Assembly: GCF_005860775.1 (NCBI RefSeq)
Contig: NZ_VCHQ01000024.1
Location: 62,001-126,000, forward strand
Length of the DNA: 64,000 nucleotides
Origin: Klebsiella indica
Lineage (GTDB): Bacteria; Pseudomonadota; Gammaproteobacteria; Enterobacterales; Enterobacteriaceae
Direction: 5' to 3'
Each line of letters begins with the position of its first letter. The first letter of the stretch is position 1. The notes below the pieces were generated by a model. The model was not told where the DNA came from, did not search any database, and was given only the letters and a program-made list of their open reading frames with translations. The position numbers were made by a program, and so were the translations under genes. Positions 1 to 10,240 of the stretch are shown piece after piece.

Positions 1-104
1 TGTAAACACTGATTGCCTCCCCTCCATTGATGGGTAAAATAGCCGCAATTTTTTCGTATTCAACATGCGCGGCGCGTTGTCGCGTTTACTAAGAAGATTG
101 AATT

Positions 105-1694
105 ATGACGTTGTCTCCATATTTGCAGGAGGTGGCTAAGCGCCGCACTTTTGCCATTATTTCTCACCCGGATGCCGGTAAAACCACCATTACGGAAAAG
201 GTGCTGTTATTCGGACAGGCGATTCAGACCGCTGGTACGGTAAAAGGCCGTGGCTCCAGCCAGCATGCGAAATCTGACTGGATGGAGATGGAAAAGCAGC
301 GTGGCATCTCTATTACCACCTCCGTTATGCAGTTCCCGTATCACGACTGTCTGGTTAACCTGCTGGATACCCCCGGGCACGAAGACTTCTCCGAAGATAC
401 CTACCGTACCCTGACGGCGGTAGATTGCTGCCTGATGGTTATCGACGCCGCGAAAGGCGTTGAGGATCGTACCCGTAAGCTGATGGAAGTCACCCGCTTG
501 CGCGATACGCCGATCCTGACCTTTATGAACAAACTGGACCGTGACATCCGCGACCCGATGGAACTGCTGGATGAAGTGGAAAATGAGCTGAAAATTGGCT
601 GTGCGCCGATCACCTGGCCGATTGGCTGCGGTAAGCTGTTCAAAGGCGTCTATCACCTTTATAAAGACGAAACTTACCTGTACCAGACCGGCAAAGGCCA
701 CACCATTCAGGAAGTGCGCATTGTTAAAGGTCTGAACAACCCGGAACTCGATGCTGCCGTGGGCGAAGACCTGGCGCAGCAGCTGCGCGACGAGCTGGAA
801 CTGGTGCAGGGCGCTTCTAACGAGTTCGATAAAGAGCTGTTCCTGGCCGGTGAAATCACGCCGGTTTTCTTCGGTACCGCGCTGGGTAACTTCGGCGTTG
901 ACCATATGCTGGACGGCCTGGTGGCATGGGCGCCCGCGCCGATGCCACGTCAGACTGATACCCGTAAGGTAGAAGCGAAAGAAGAGAAGTTCACCGGCTT
1001 CGTGTTTAAGATTCAGGCCAATATGGACCCGAAACACCGTGACCGCGTGGCGTTTATGCGCGTCGTTTCCGGCAAGTACGAGAAGGGCATGAAAATGCGC
1101 CAGGTTCGCACGGGCAAAGACGTGGTGATCTCTGACGCCCTGACCTTTATGGCTGGCGATCGTTCCCATGTGGAAGAGGCGTATCCGGGGGATATTCTCG
1201 GTCTGCACAACCACGGCACCATTCAGATTGGCGATACCTTTACCCAGGGCGAGATGATGAAGTTCACCGGTATCCCGAACTTCGCGCCGGAGCTGTTCCG
1301 TCGTATTCGCCTGAAAGATCCGCTGAAGCAAAAACAACTGCTGAAAGGGCTGGTCCAGCTCTCTGAAGAGGGGGCGGTGCAGGTTTTCCGTCCGATCTCT
1401 AACAACGATCTGATCGTCGGGGCCGTTGGTGTGCTGCAGTTTGACGTGGTCGTCGCGCGTCTGAAGAGCGAATATAACGTAGAGGCGATTTACGAATCGG
1501 TTAACGTGGCGACTGCGCGCTGGGTTGAATCAACCGACGTGAAAAAGTTCGAAGAGTTTAAGCGTAAGAACGAAACTCAGTTAGCGCTTGATGGCGGTGA
1601 TAACCTCACTTATATCGCTCCGACGATGGTTAACCTGAACCTGACCCAGGAACGTTATCCTGACGTGCAGTTCCGAAAAACACGCGAACACTAA
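105..1694 (+). CDS. prfC: Peptide chain release factor 3 (RF3)
   Basis: A translational GTPase of 529 residues, the usual length, that removes RF1 and RF2 from the ribosome after peptide release. The N-terminal G domain shows the P-loop HPDAGKTT (about residue 21), DTPGHEDF and NKLD; the later part holds the EF-G-like beta-barrel and the RF3 C-terminal domain ending [12 protein letters not shown]. The ATG at 105 follows a purine-rich AAGAAG and the protein begins [14 protein letters not shown] as in enterobacterial RF3. It is transcribed alone, and a hairpin lies just after the stop. I recognise it by near-identity to the Escherichia protein along its whole length. Confidence 0.98.
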   Translation: MTLSPYLQEVAKRRTFAIISHPDAGKTTITEKVLLFGQAIQTAGTVKGRGSSQHAKSDWMEMEKQRGISITTSVMQFPYHDCLVNLLDTPGHEDFSEDTYRTLTAVDCCLMVIDAAKGVEDRTRKLMEVTRLRDTPILTFMNKLDRDIRDPMELLDEVENELKIGCAPITWPIGCGKLFKGVYHLYKDETYLYQTGKGHTIQEVRIVKGLNNPELDAAVGEDLAQQLRDELELVQGASNEFDKELFLAGEITPVFFGTALGNFGVDHMLDGLVAWAPAPMPRQTDTRKVEAKEEKFTGFVFKIQANMDPKHRDRVAFMRVVSGKYEKGMKMRQVRTGKDVVISDALTFMAGDRSHVEEAYPGDILGLHNHGTIQIGDTFTQGEMMKFTGIPNFAPELFRRIRLKDPLKQKQLLKGLVQLSEEGAVQVFRPISNNDLIVGAVGVLQFDVVVARLKSEYNVEAIYESVNVATARWVESTDVKKFEEFKRKNETQLALDGGDNLTYIAPTMVNLNLTQERYPDVQFRKTREH

Positions 1695-1702
1695 TCCACT
1701 CC

Positions 1703-1726
1703 GGAGCGCGGTTTTCGCCGCGCTCC
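1703..1726 (+). terminator. Hairpin after prfC
   Basis: Nine-base perfect arms (GGAGCGCGG and CCGCGCTCC) enclose a six-base loop directly after the prfC stop. There is no clear T-run after it, so it may be a weak or Rho-assisted terminator or a 3'-end stabiliser. Confidence 0.5.
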
Positions 1727-1912
1727 ACGCACTTTACCCTCTGCGATTGCCTGTCTGGAAAGTTCTTAATTGTGGCGCTTCGTCGCGCTTTTTTACCTGC
1801 TCATGCCGCGTTTTCTGGTTTTTCTACTACATTTAATAAGTCATTCTTACATTTCTGGCTTAATAGACTGCTTATTTTGCTTTATCTGTTAAAAAATAAC
1901 GAGGAACTCACA

Positions 1913-2524
1913 ATGACAAGACCAAAGAACGCCAGGACAGTACTGGCTCTCCTCTTCGGCTCAGCCATCATCAGCGCCTCGGCATATGCGGAAAACTCAA
2001 CCCTCGATAGCGTCAAATCTGCTGCCAGCCGTGCGGGGCAGGCGGTGGATAATTCGATGGATAAAGTCGGTAATTTCATGGATGACAGCACCATTACCGC
2101 CAGAGTGAAGGCGGCACTGATTGACCATAAAGAGATTCGCAGCACCGATATTTCTGTGAAAACCGAAAATAAAGTCGTTACGTTAAGCGGGACGGTGGAT
2201 AGCGCTGAGCAGCGTAAACAGGCGCTTAGCGTTGCCAAAGCCGTTGAAGGTGTGGCCTCCGTTAACGACAAACTTAGCGTGCAGAACGAACAATCCGCGT
2301 CCCTGAAGGGTTACGCTGGCGATACGGCAGTCACCAGTGAAATCAAAGCTAAATTACTGGCTGACGATATTGTTCCGTCGCGAAACGTGAAGGTAGAGAC
2401 CACCGATGGCATCGTGCGTTTATCCGGCACGGTCGCCTCCAGCAAACAGTCGGCGCGGGCGGAGGCGATTGCCCAGGCCGTTTCCGGCGTCAAAAGCGTA
2501 AAAAACGATCTTAGCGTCAAATAA
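1913..2524 (+). CDS. osmY: Periplasmic BON-domain stress protein OsmY
   Basis: A 203-residue secreted protein. The signal peptide is about 28 residues with a cleavage site after SAYA. Two BON domains follow, the first around [20 protein letters not shown] and the second around [20 protein letters not shown], each with the V.TLSGTV-type core. In relatives it is induced by osmotic stress and stationary phase and acts as a periplasmic chaperone. I chose the ATG at 1913 because GAGGA lies seven bases upstream and it gives an intact signal peptide; the frame stays open further upstream, but that extension resembles nothing. The region between the two BON domains and the mature N-terminus diverge from the Escherichia protein. 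Confidence 0.93.
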   Translation: MTRPKNARTVLALLFGSAIISASAYAENSTLDSVKSAASRAGQAVDNSMDKVGNFMDDSTITARVKAALIDHKEIRSTDISVKTENKVVTLSGTVDSAEQRKQALSVAKAVEGVASVNDKLSVQNEQSASLKGYAGDTAVTSEIKAKLLADDIVPSRNVKVETTDGIVRLSGTVASSKQSARAEAIAQAVSGVKSVKNDLSVK

Positions 2525-2647
2525 ATCCATTCATTAACAGCATTTCTCTGCGGTCTTTCCGCTGAATGTGTAGCACCACAGGGTTGTGTATGCGCGGTCT
2601 GAACGCGCAGAAAATCAACCGTCATTAACTCTGGTAAGGAGAGACGT

Positions 2648-2809
2648 ATGTTTAGATGGGGTATTATTTTTCTGGTGATCGCGTTAATTGCTGCTGCCCT
2701 GGGCTTTGGTGGCCTGGCGGGCACCGCTGCCTGGGCTGCTAAAATTGTCTTTATCGTTGGTATTATTCTGTTTCTGGTCAGTCTCTTTACCGGCCGTCGG
2801 CGCCCCTGA
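2648..2809 (+). CDS. ytjA: Small DUF1328 membrane protein YtjA
   Basis: A 53-residue protein with two hydrophobic segments (about residues 4-21 and 29-47), a glycine/alanine-rich turn between them, and a basic GRRRP tail. This matches the DUF1328/YtjA family of inner-membrane small proteins, whose function is unknown. The ATG at 2648 has GGAGA six bases upstream. It lies about 120 bp after osmY on the same strand and is closed by a hairpin at 2839-2863. Family members are often found next to stress genes, which fits the position but does not prove a role. Confidence 0.93.
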   Translation: MFRWGIIFLVIALIAAALGFGGLAGTAAWAAKIVFIVGIILFLVSLFTGRRRP

Positions 2810-2838
2810 ACGTTAGCCTGTGAAATACCGTCTTACAT

Positions 2839-2863
2839 AAAGCCAGTCGCTGCGACTGGCTTT
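2839..2863 (+). terminator. Terminator after ytjA
   Basis: The inverted repeat AAAGCCAGTC / GACTGGCTTT with a five-base loop is followed by TTTCTCT. It separates osmY-ytjA from yjjU. Confidence 0.8.
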
Positions 2864-2929
2864 CTCTGCTTCCGGGCGTTAAAAATTGCGTTACCTTTGT
2901 TTTTTACAATACGTAAGGCAGGAAGCAGG

Positions 2930-4003
2930 GTGGGGCATCGCATTCCCGTTACGCTGGGCAACATCACGCCATTATCTGTAAAACCCTTCCCGCCGGGCAA
3001 ACTCGCCCTGGTGTGCGAAGGTGGGGGGCAGAGAGGGATTTTTACCGCCGGAGTGCTGGACGAATTTATGCGCGCGGGATTTAACCCATTCGATATGATG
3101 TTTGGCACTTCAGCCGGAGCGCAAAACCTGTCTGCCTATATCTGTAACCAACCCGGTTATGCCCGTAAGGTCATCACGCGTTATACCACCTCTCGCGAAT
3201 TTTTCGACCCGATGCGTTTCGTTCGCGGCGGTAACCTTATCGATCTGGACTGGCTGGTGGAGACCACCGCGCAAAGGATGCCGCTGGCGATGGCTTACGC
3301 GGAAGAACGCTTTGCGCAGGGAAAAGCGTTCTGGATGTGCGCCTGCCGGGGTGATGACTATATGGCAAATTATTTTTCCCCGACCCAACAAACCTGGCTT
3401 GACCTGATCCGCGCGTCCAGCGCTATTCCCGGCTTTTATCGCAGCGGCGTGATGCTGGATGGCGTCAGCTACCTCGACGGCGGCGTCAGCGACGCGATAC
3501 CCGTGCAGGAAGCGGCCCGCCGGGGGGCGCAGACCATCGTGGTGATTCGCACCGTTCCCTCCCAGATGTACTATACGCCGAAGTGGTTTCAACGAATGGA
3601 ACGGTGGCTTGGCGAAAGTAGCCTGCAGACGTTTGTGAACCTGGTGCAGCATCACGAAACCACCTATCGTGCTACGCAACAGTTTATTGAGAAACCTCCG
3701 GGCAAGCTGCGTATTCTGGAGATATATCCGCAGAAACCCTTGAAGAGTATGGTGTTAGGTAGCCGTATTCCGGCGTTACTGGAAGACTACAAAACCGGAC
3801 GCCAGTGCGGGCGTTATTTCCTCGCCACGATCGGTAAACTGTTGGCCGACCAGCCGCCGCTGTTGCGCCATGCGCCGCGTATCGCGGTGCCGAAAACGAG
3901 CGTTGTTCCGCCTGCACCTGTGGCCAATGAGATTCATCAGGCGTCGATTGTCGCCACGTCACAGGCCAATGATACCAGCATGAATAATGAGGATCTGGCG
4001 TGA
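2930..4003 (+). CDS. yjjU: Patatin-like phospholipase family protein YjjU
   Basis: A 357-residue protein with the patatin fold. The oxyanion loop GGGQRGIF comes at about residue 30 and the nucleophile elbow GTSAGAQN (G-x-S-x-G) about 35 residues later. The catalytic aspartate is in YLDGGVSDAIPV. Such proteins are acyl ester hydrolases, but the substrate of YjjU is not established. I chose the GTG at 2930 because it reproduces the 357-residue family length and follows AGGAAG; an upstream in-frame extension has no similarity I recognise. The stop codon overlaps the GTG start of yjjV, so the two genes are probably translationally coupled. Confidence 0.92.
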   Translation: MGHRIPVTLGNITPLSVKPFPPGKLALVCEGGGQRGIFTAGVLDEFMRAGFNPFDMMFGTSAGAQNLSAYICNQPGYARKVITRYTTSREFFDPMRFVRGGNLIDLDWLVETTAQRMPLAMAYAEERFAQGKAFWMCACRGDDYMANYFSPTQQTWLDLIRASSAIPGFYRSGVMLDGVSYLDGGVSDAIPVQEAARRGAQTIVVIRTVPSQMYYTPKWFQRMERWLGESSLQTFVNLVQHHETTYRATQQFIEKPPGKLRILEIYPQKPLKSMVLGSRIPALLEDYKTGRQCGRYFLATIGKLLADQPPLLRHAPRIAVPKTSVVPPAPVANEIHQASIVATSQANDTSMNNEDLA

Positions 4004-4779
4004 CCTTACGATTTATTGATACTCACTGCCACTTTGACTTTCCACCTTTTACCGGTGATGAAACCGCCAGTCTTGCCCGGGCGGCGGCCGCTGGCGTTAC
4101 GCAGATCGTGGTACCGGCAATTGAAGCGGATAATTTCAGTCGGGTATTGGCGCTGGCGGAGCAACATGATGCGATATATGCCGCACTGGGCTTACATCCG
4201 ATAGTCATTGAGCGGCATGATGAGCGTAGCCTTGAACAGCTTGAAATCTGTCTGACCGGGCGTCACGACAAGCTGGTGGCGGTGGGGGAAATCGGCCTCG
4301 ATCTTTATCGTGAAGATCCGCAGTTTGAACGCCAGATTTCAATATTTGAAGCGCAACTGCGGCTGGCCAAACGTGACGATCTTCCCGTTATTATTCACTC
4401 CAGACGCACCCACGATAAGCTGGCGATGCTGTTGAAAAAACATGCTTTACCGCGAACCGGCGTGGTACATGGTTTTTCCGGTAGCCTGCAGCAGGCGGAG
4501 CGCTTTGTACAGTTGGGCTATAAAATTGGCGTAGGTGGGACGATTACCTATCCACGCGCCAGTAAGACCCGCGATGTGATGGCCAGGTTGCCGCTTTCGG
4601 CGCTGCTGCTGGAGACCGATGCGCCGGATATGCCATTGAATGGCTTTCAGGGACAGCCGAACAGCCCTGAACAGGTGGCTCGCGTTTTCGCCAGCCTGTG
4701 CGAGCTTCGACGGGAACCTGCGGAAGTGATCGCCCATGCCATAATGTGTAATACCAAAGACGTTTTTGCCCTCCTGTGA
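4000..4779 (+). CDS. yjjV: TatD-family metal-dependent hydrolase YjjV
   Basis: A 259-residue TatD-family protein. It shows the metal-binding IDTHCHFD at the N-terminus, AVGEIGLD near residue 95, IIHSRRTHDK with a histidine ligand, VVHGFSG, and the terminal LLLETDAPDMP aspartate motif. Family members are deoxyribonucleases or hydrolases of the amidohydrolase fold; the physiological substrate of YjjV is unknown. It starts with GTG at 4000, overlapping the TGA of yjjU (GTGA). In Escherichia the next genes are the glycyl-radical pair yjjW-yjjI; here a nucleoside transporter follows. Confidence 0.94.
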   Translation: MTLRFIDTHCHFDFPPFTGDETASLARAAAAGVTQIVVPAIEADNFSRVLALAEQHDAIYAALGLHPIVIERHDERSLEQLEICLTGRHDKLVAVGEIGLDLYREDPQFERQISIFEAQLRLAKRDDLPVIIHSRRTHDKLAMLLKKHALPRTGVVHGFSGSLQQAERFVQLGYKIGVGGTITYPRASKTRDVMARLPLSALLLETDAPDMPLNGFQGQPNSPEQVARVFASLCELRREPAEVIAHAIMCNTKDVFALL

Positions 4780-4841
4780 CGATCTGTTAAGTGACGGATA
4801 TCTCATTATTGCCTTTTTATATCATCGATTTGCTTAAAATA

Positions 4842-4882
4842 TGTGAGCTGAAATGAGAATGATGATTTCATACCGTTATAAT
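4842..4882 (+). promoter_or_regulatory. Candidate promoter region of the NupC-like transporter
   Basis: A good -10 box, TATAAT at 4877-4882, has no recognisable -35 box, which suggests activator dependence. Upstream lie a CRP-type half site (TGTGA, 4842-4846) and a spaced dyad TGAAAT (4849-4854) / ATTTCA (4865-4870). The regulator is not identifiable from sequence. Confidence 0.4.
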
Positions 4883-4925
4883 CGCGTGGCTTTTAGGTCG
4901 AACTATTAATACACAGGTATTCTGT

Positions 4926-6203
4926 ATGCAAATTCTCATGGGACTTTTTGGCATGGTGGTGCTGTTAGCTATCGCTGTGCTTCTCTCCAGCAATCGAAAA
5001 GCCATCAATCTGCGTACCGTCCTCGGCGCCTGGATTATCCAGGTGGGGATCGGTGCACTGGTTCTTTATGTACCGGCGGGTCGCACGGCGCTGTTGGCCA
5101 TGTCGAACGGTGTTGCCAACGTGATTGCTTATGGCAATGAGGGGATCAGCTTTATTTTCGGTGGGCTGGTTTCCGATAAGATGTTTGAGGTTTTCGGCGG
5201 CGGTGGATTTGTTTTCGCTCTCCGCGTACTGCCGGTGATTGTCTTCTTTTCTTCGTTGATCGCGGTACTCTACTACCTCGGCATTATGCAGTTTATTATT
5301 CGCATTCTTGGCGGGGCGCTGCGCGCGGTGCTGAAAACTTCGCGCACGGAGTCGCTCTCAGCCACGGCGAATATCTTTGTTGGTCAAACAGAAGCGCCGC
5401 TGGTGGTGCGTCCTTATATTGCGACGATGACGCGCTCGGAACTGTTTGCGGTGATGTGCGGCGGCCTGGCGTCTGTTGCCGGGTCGGTTCTTGCCGGCTA
5501 TGCGCAGATGGGTGTGCCGCTGGAATACCTGATTGCCGCTTCGTTTATGGCGGCGCCTGGCGGCCTGCTGTTCGCGAAGATTATTGTACCGGAAACCGAG
5601 AAACCGCAGGACAGTCCGGCGATGGGGAAAAATGACGCCGACCCAGAGGCTCCGGCGAATGTGCTGGATGCCGCCGCCTCCGGCGCGGCTTCCGGGATGC
5701 AGTTAGCGCTTAACGTTGGCGCGATGCTGTTGGCGTTTATCGCCCTGATCGCGCTGGTGAACGGTATTCTTTCCGGCGTTGGCGGCTGGTTTAACTATCC
5801 CGATCTCTCTTTGCAATTGATCCTCGGTTGGGTTTTCTCGCCGCTGGCGTGGGTGGTTGGCGTACCGTGGAGTGAGGCTACCGTTGCCGGTTCTTTTATC
5901 GGCCAGAAGCTGATCATCAATGAATTTGTCGCTTATATGAATTTTGGTGAATATCTGAAAGCTGATGCTGACGTTGCCGCCGCAGGTTTACAGGTGATTT
6001 CCACGCATACCAAGGCTATCATCTCTTTTGCGCTTTGCGGCTTTGCTAACCTGTCATCCATTGCGATTCTGATCGGTGGGTTAGGAGGAATGGCGCCTAA
6101 CCGTCGTCAGGATATTGCCCAGTTGGGTATCCGCGCCGTTGCGGCAGGTACGCTCTCTAACCTGATGAGCGCCACAATCGCGGGTGTATTCCTCGCGTTA
6201 TAA
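4926..6203 (+). CDS. NupC/YeiM-type concentrative nucleoside transporter
   Basis: A 425-residue integral membrane protein of the CNT family (nucleoside:proton symporters). It shows an N-terminal hydrophobic core, a gate domain with [11 protein letters not shown] and [15 protein letters not shown], and the family motifs [11 protein letters not shown] and [12 protein letters not shown], where substrate-binding residues lie in the family. It is nearer to the YeiJ/YeiM (NupX/PsuT) branch than to NupC, so I give no symbol. A polar insert near residues 225-245 lies between membrane segments. It sits directly upstream of the deoCABD operon, so a role importing (deoxy)nucleosides or a modified nucleoside is a reasonable inference. 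In Escherichia this interval carries yjjW and yjjI instead. Confidence 0.85.
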   Translation: MQILMGLFGMVVLLAIAVLLSSNRKAINLRTVLGAWIIQVGIGALVLYVPAGRTALLAMSNGVANVIAYGNEGISFIFGGLVSDKMFEVFGGGGFVFALRVLPVIVFFSSLIAVLYYLGIMQFIIRILGGALRAVLKTSRTESLSATANIFVGQTEAPLVVRPYIATMTRSELFAVMCGGLASVAGSVLAGYAQMGVPLEYLIAASFMAAPGGLLFAKIIVPETEKPQDSPAMGKNDADPEAPANVLDAAASGAASGMQLALNVGAMLLAFIALIALVNGILSGVGGWFNYPDLSLQLILGWVFSPLAWVVGVPWSEATVAGSFIGQKLIINEFVAYMNFGEYLKADADVAAAGLQVISTHTKAIISFALCGFANLSSIAILIGGLGGMAPNRRQDIAQLGIRAVAAGTLSNLMSATIAGVFLAL

Positions 6204-6382
6204 CTCACGCTTAACGATAAAACAGGCCAGCGGCAACACCGCTGCTGGCACTCGCCTTCTGATTGTTAAAATTCCCTCATTTCAGCAATAAAATAAATTT
6301 ATTATTTATCAATAAATAATAAGGATTCTCTGTCGCTTTGGGTAAATTCTGCACACCGACAGCACGTTTTAATATGGTGTTA

Positions 6383-6398
6383 TGTTATTATTGTCACA
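6383..6398 (+). promoter_or_regulatory. Candidate upstream DeoR operator (deoO1-like)
   Basis: TGTTATTATTGTCACA matches the 16-bp DeoR palindrome (TGTTAGAATTCTAACA) at most outer positions. It lies 174 bp upstream of the better operator. In Escherichia deoP1 and deoP2 each overlap one operator; the same plan appears here in compressed form. The promoter itself is inferred. Confidence 0.5.
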
Positions 6399-6421
6399 TT
6401 TACGATCTGGCAGAAGAGGGG

Positions 6422-6457
6422 ATGATGCGTACGCACCGGTTGACCCTGAACGCCTGA
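6422..6457 (+). CDS. Possible deo leader peptide (11 codons)
   Basis: A short frame encoding MMRTHRLTLNA begins at two adjacent ATG codons preceded by AGAGGGG, a strong ribosome-binding site for the second ATG. Its TGA stop (6455-6457) lies in the loop of a hairpin followed by five Ts. The position, between the two deo promoters, and the overlap with a terminator suggest a translated leader acting on transcription from the upstream promoter. No family similarity can be claimed for so short a peptide. Confidence 0.35.
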   Translation: MMRTHRLTLNA

Positions 6458-6469
6458 GTTCGGGTTTTT
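6445..6469 (+). terminator. Terminator-like hairpin between the two deo promoters
   Basis: CCTGAAC (6445-6451) and GTTCGGG (6458-6464) form a seven-pair stem with one G-U pair and a six-base loop, followed by TTTTTG. It would cut transcripts from an upstream promoter before deoC. The stop codon of the 11-codon ORF is in the loop. Confidence 0.55.
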
Positions 6470-6470
6470 G

Positions 6471-6486
6471 TGTGAGTAATATCACA
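6471..6486 (+). promoter_or_regulatory. CRP site, upstream of the pair (deoP2)
   Basis: TGTGAGTAATATCACA is a full match to the CRP consensus half sites. Its centre is 53 bp from that of the second CRP site, which is the arrangement known for deoP2, where CytR binds between two CRP dimers. An AATGCAAA element resembling a CytR half site lies between them at 6494. Confidence 0.85.
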
Positions 6487-6523
6487 TTTAATTAATGCAA
6501 ATTAGCGATTGTCTTTCATTAAT

Positions 6524-6539
6524 TGTGATACGTATCGAA
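6524..6539 (+). promoter_or_regulatory. CRP site, downstream of the pair (deoP2)
   Basis: TGTGATACGTATCGAA keeps the left CRP half site and a weak right half, as in Escherichia deoP2. With the centre at about 6531, the predicted start is near 6572 and the -10 box TACAAT (6560-6565) falls inside the DeoR operator. Confidence 0.75.
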
Positions 6540-6556
6540 GTGTGAGTGCGAGATGA

Positions 6557-6572
6557 TGTTACAATAGTAACA
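6557..6572 (+). promoter_or_regulatory. DeoR operator overlapping deoP2
   Basis: TGTTACAATAGTAACA is a 16-bp palindrome matching the DeoR operator. It covers the presumed -10 box of the main deo promoter, so DeoR would repress by occlusion until deoxyribose-5-phosphate relieves it. Confidence 0.85.
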
Positions 6573-6624
6573 GTCTCGCAAAGTGAATAAACGTTAAACC
6601 GGCAATACGCCGTCGGAGTATAAA

Positions 6625-7404
6625 ATGACTGATTTAGCTGCAAGCAGCCTGCGGGCGCTGAAACTGATGGACCTGACTACCCTGAATGACGATGACACCA
6701 ATGAAAAAGTGATCGCGCTGTGCCATCAGGCAAAAACCCCGGTTGGAAATACTGCTGCAATCTGCATTTACCCGCGTTTTATCCCTGTTGCCCGTAAGGC
6801 CCTGAAAGAGCAAGGCACGCCGGAGATCCGCATTGCGACCGTCACCAACTTCCCGCACGGTAATGATGACATCGACATCGCGCTGGCGGAAACCCGCGCA
6901 GCCATCGCGTATGGCGCGGACGAAGTTGACGTGGTATTCCCGTACCGTGCGCTGATCGAAGGTCGACAGCAGGTGGGCTTCGATCTGGTGAAAGCCTGTA
7001 AAGAGGCCTGTGCAGCGGCAAACGTGCTGCTGAAAGTGATCATCGAAACCGGTGAGCTGAAAGAAGAAGCGTTAATCCGTAAAGCGTCTGAAATTTCCAT
7101 CAAAGCCGGTGCGGATTTCATCAAAACCTCTACCGGTAAAGTCCCGGTTAACGCAACGCCGGAAAGCGCACGCATCATGCTGGAAGTAATCCGCGATATG
7201 GGCGTTTCCAGAACCGTTGGTTTCAAACCGGCTGGCGGCGTGCGTACCGCTGAAGATGCGCAGCAGTTCCTGGCTATTGCTGACGAACTGTTTGGCGCTG
7301 ACTGGGCGGATTCCCGTCACTACCGTTTCGGCGCATCCAGCCTGCTGGCAAGCCTGCTGAAAGCGCTGGGCCACGGGGACGGCAAGAGCGCCAGCAGCTA
7401 CTAA
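6625..7404 (+). CDS. deoC: Deoxyribose-phosphate aldolase
   Basis: A class I aldolase of 259 residues that splits 2-deoxyribose-5-phosphate into glyceraldehyde-3-phosphate and acetaldehyde, the last step of deoxynucleoside catabolism. The Schiff-base lysine is in [10 protein letters not shown] (about residue 167) and the assisting lysine in [10 protein letters not shown] (about 201); DEVDVVFPY carries the catalytic aspartate near 102. It is the first gene of deoCABD, with GGAG before the ATG at 6625, under DeoR, CytR and CRP control as the upstream sites show. Length and sequence match the Escherichia enzyme throughout. Confidence 0.98.
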   Translation: MTDLAASSLRALKLMDLTTLNDDDTNEKVIALCHQAKTPVGNTAAICIYPRFIPVARKALKEQGTPEIRIATVTNFPHGNDDIDIALAETRAAIAYGADEVDVVFPYRALIEGRQQVGFDLVKACKEACAAANVLLKVIIETGELKEEALIRKASEISIKAGADFIKTSTGKVPVNATPESARIMLEVIRDMGVSRTVGFKPAGGVRTAEDAQQFLAIADELFGADWADSRHYRFGASSLLASLLKALGHGDGKSASSY

Positions 7405-7431
7405 GCCTTATATTGCCGGAGTTGTAGTGAC

Positions 7432-7505
7432 GTAGGCCGGATAAGGCGCAGCCACCATCCGGCATCAATACGACTGCCGGGTGGCGCGTTGCTTACCCGG
7501 CCTAC
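7432..7505 (+). repeat. REP pair between deoC and deoA
   Basis: GTAGGCCGGATAAGGCGCAG and its inverted partner ending TTACCCGGCCTAC form two facing REP units (a small BIME). The deoA ribosome-binding site begins within 35 bp of it. Confidence 0.9.
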
Positions 7506-7539
7506 AATGGCCTTCTACTCTTTTCCCCTGGGGGTTACC

Positions 7540-8862
7540 GTGTTTCTCGCACAAGAAATTATTCGTAAAAAACGTGATGGTCATCCGTTAAGTGACGAAG
7601 AGATCCGCTTCTTTATCAATGGTATTCGTGATAACACCATCTCTGAGGGGCAGATTGCCGCGCTGGCGATGACCATTTTCTTCCACGATATGTCGATGCC
7701 TGAGCGTGTGTCGCTGACCATGGCGATGCGAGATTCAGGAACCGTTCTGGACTGGAAGAGTCTCAACCTTAACGGCCCCATTGTTGACAAACACTCCACC
7801 GGCGGCGTGGGTGATGTGACTTCGCTGATGCTTGGCCCTATGGTGGCGGCCTGCGGCGGCTACATTCCGATGATCTCCGGGCGCGGCCTCGGTCATACCG
7901 GTGGTACGCTCGACAAACTGGAAGCGATCCCGGGATTTGATATTTTCCCGGACGACAACCGTTTCCGCGAAATCATTAAAGACGTGGGTGTGGCGATTAT
8001 TGGGCAGACCAGTTCGCTCGCACCGGCGGATAAACGTTTTTACGCCACCCGCGACATTACCGCGACGGTGGACTCCATCCCGCTGATCACCGCTTCAATC
8101 CTCGCGAAAAAACTGGCGGAAGGGCTGGATGCGCTGGTGATGGACGTGAAAGTGGGCAGCGGCGCCTTTATGCCGACCTACGAACTTTCTGCCGCACTGG
8201 CTGAAGCCATCGTTGGCGTTTCCAACGGTGCAGGCGTGCGCACAACGGCGCTGCTCACCGACATGAACCAGGTGCTGGCCTCCAGCGCCGGTAACGCCGT
8301 CGAAGTGCGCGAAGCGGTGCAGTTCCTGACAGGTGAATACCGCAACCCGCGTCTGTTCGACGTCACGATGGCGCTGTGTGCGGAGATGCTGATCTCCGGC
8401 AAGCTGGCGAAAGATGACGCCGATGCGCGAGTGAAACTACAGGCGGTGCTGGATAACGGCAAAGCGGCGGAAATCTTTGGTCGCATGGTAGCGGCACAGA
8501 AAGGGCCGAGCGATTTCGTGGAAAACTACGCGAAATACCTGCCGACGGCGATGCTCAGCAAAGCCGTCTATGCCGATACGGAAGGTTTTGTCTCCGCGAT
8601 GGACACTCGCGCATTGGGCATGGCGGTGGTCTCAATGGGCGGCGGTCGTCGCCAGGCGTCGGACACCATTGATTACAGCGTCGGCTTTACCGATATGGCG
8701 CGTCTGGGGGACAGCGTTGACGGGCAGCGTCCGTTGGCTGTTATCCACGCCAAAGACGAAGCCAGCTGGCAGGAAGCGGCGCAAGCCGTCAAAGCGGCAA
8801 TCAGCCTTGACGACAAAGCGCCTGAAATTACACCGACAGTCTATCGTCGTATTACCGAATAG
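7540..8862 (+). CDS. deoA: Thymidine phosphorylase
   Basis: A 440-residue enzyme that converts thymidine and phosphate to thymine and deoxyribose-1-phosphate. The phosphate- and pyrimidine-binding motif [13 protein letters not shown] is near residue 84, followed by [16 protein letters not shown] and the glycine-rich [10 protein letters not shown] chose the GTG at 7540 because it gives the 440-residue family length and follows GGGGG; the in-frame ATG at 7489 would read part of the REP sequence as protein. Second gene of the deo operon. Confidence 0.97.
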   Translation: MFLAQEIIRKKRDGHPLSDEEIRFFINGIRDNTISEGQIAALAMTIFFHDMSMPERVSLTMAMRDSGTVLDWKSLNLNGPIVDKHSTGGVGDVTSLMLGPMVAACGGYIPMISGRGLGHTGGTLDKLEAIPGFDIFPDDNRFREIIKDVGVAIIGQTSSLAPADKRFYATRDITATVDSIPLITASILAKKLAEGLDALVMDVKVGSGAFMPTYELSAALAEAIVGVSNGAGVRTTALLTDMNQVLASSAGNAVEVREAVQFLTGEYRNPRLFDVTMALCAEMLISGKLAKDDADARVKLQAVLDNGKAAEIFGRMVAAQKGPSDFVENYAKYLPTAMLSKAVYADTEGFVSAMDTRALGMAVVSMGGGRRQASDTIDYSVGFTDMARLGDSVDGQRPLAVIHAKDEASWQEAAQAVKAAISLDDKAPEITPTVYRRITE

Positions 8863-8878
8863 CGGTATACTGATCTGA

Positions 8879-10138
<1,260 letters not shown>

Positions 10139-10144
10139 TGCAAT

Positions 10145-10213
10145 TGCCCGGCGGCGCAAGCTTACCGGGCCTACGGTTTTGTAGGCCGGGTAAGGCAAAG
10201 CCACCACCCGGTA
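10145..10213 (+). repeat. REP pair between deoB and deoD
   Basis: TGCCCGGCGGCGCAAGCTTA and TAGGCCGGGTAAGGCAAAGC units face each other across GGTTTT. A typical BIME, within the operon transcript. Confidence 0.9.
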
Positions 10214-10240
10214 AAAACAACTAATTAAAGAGAGCTGAAG

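Larger units (their letters stand above)
6204..6624 (+). other. deo operon control region
   Basis: This 421-bp gene-free stretch after the transporter holds the deo regulatory sites, annotated individually: two DeoR-type operators, a CRP pair with spacing typical of a CytR-regulated promoter, a short leader ORF and a terminator-like hairpin. An imperfect hairpin at about 6227-6250 (GCCAGCGG / CCGCTG.GGC) may end the upstream transporter transcript. Confidence 0.8.
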
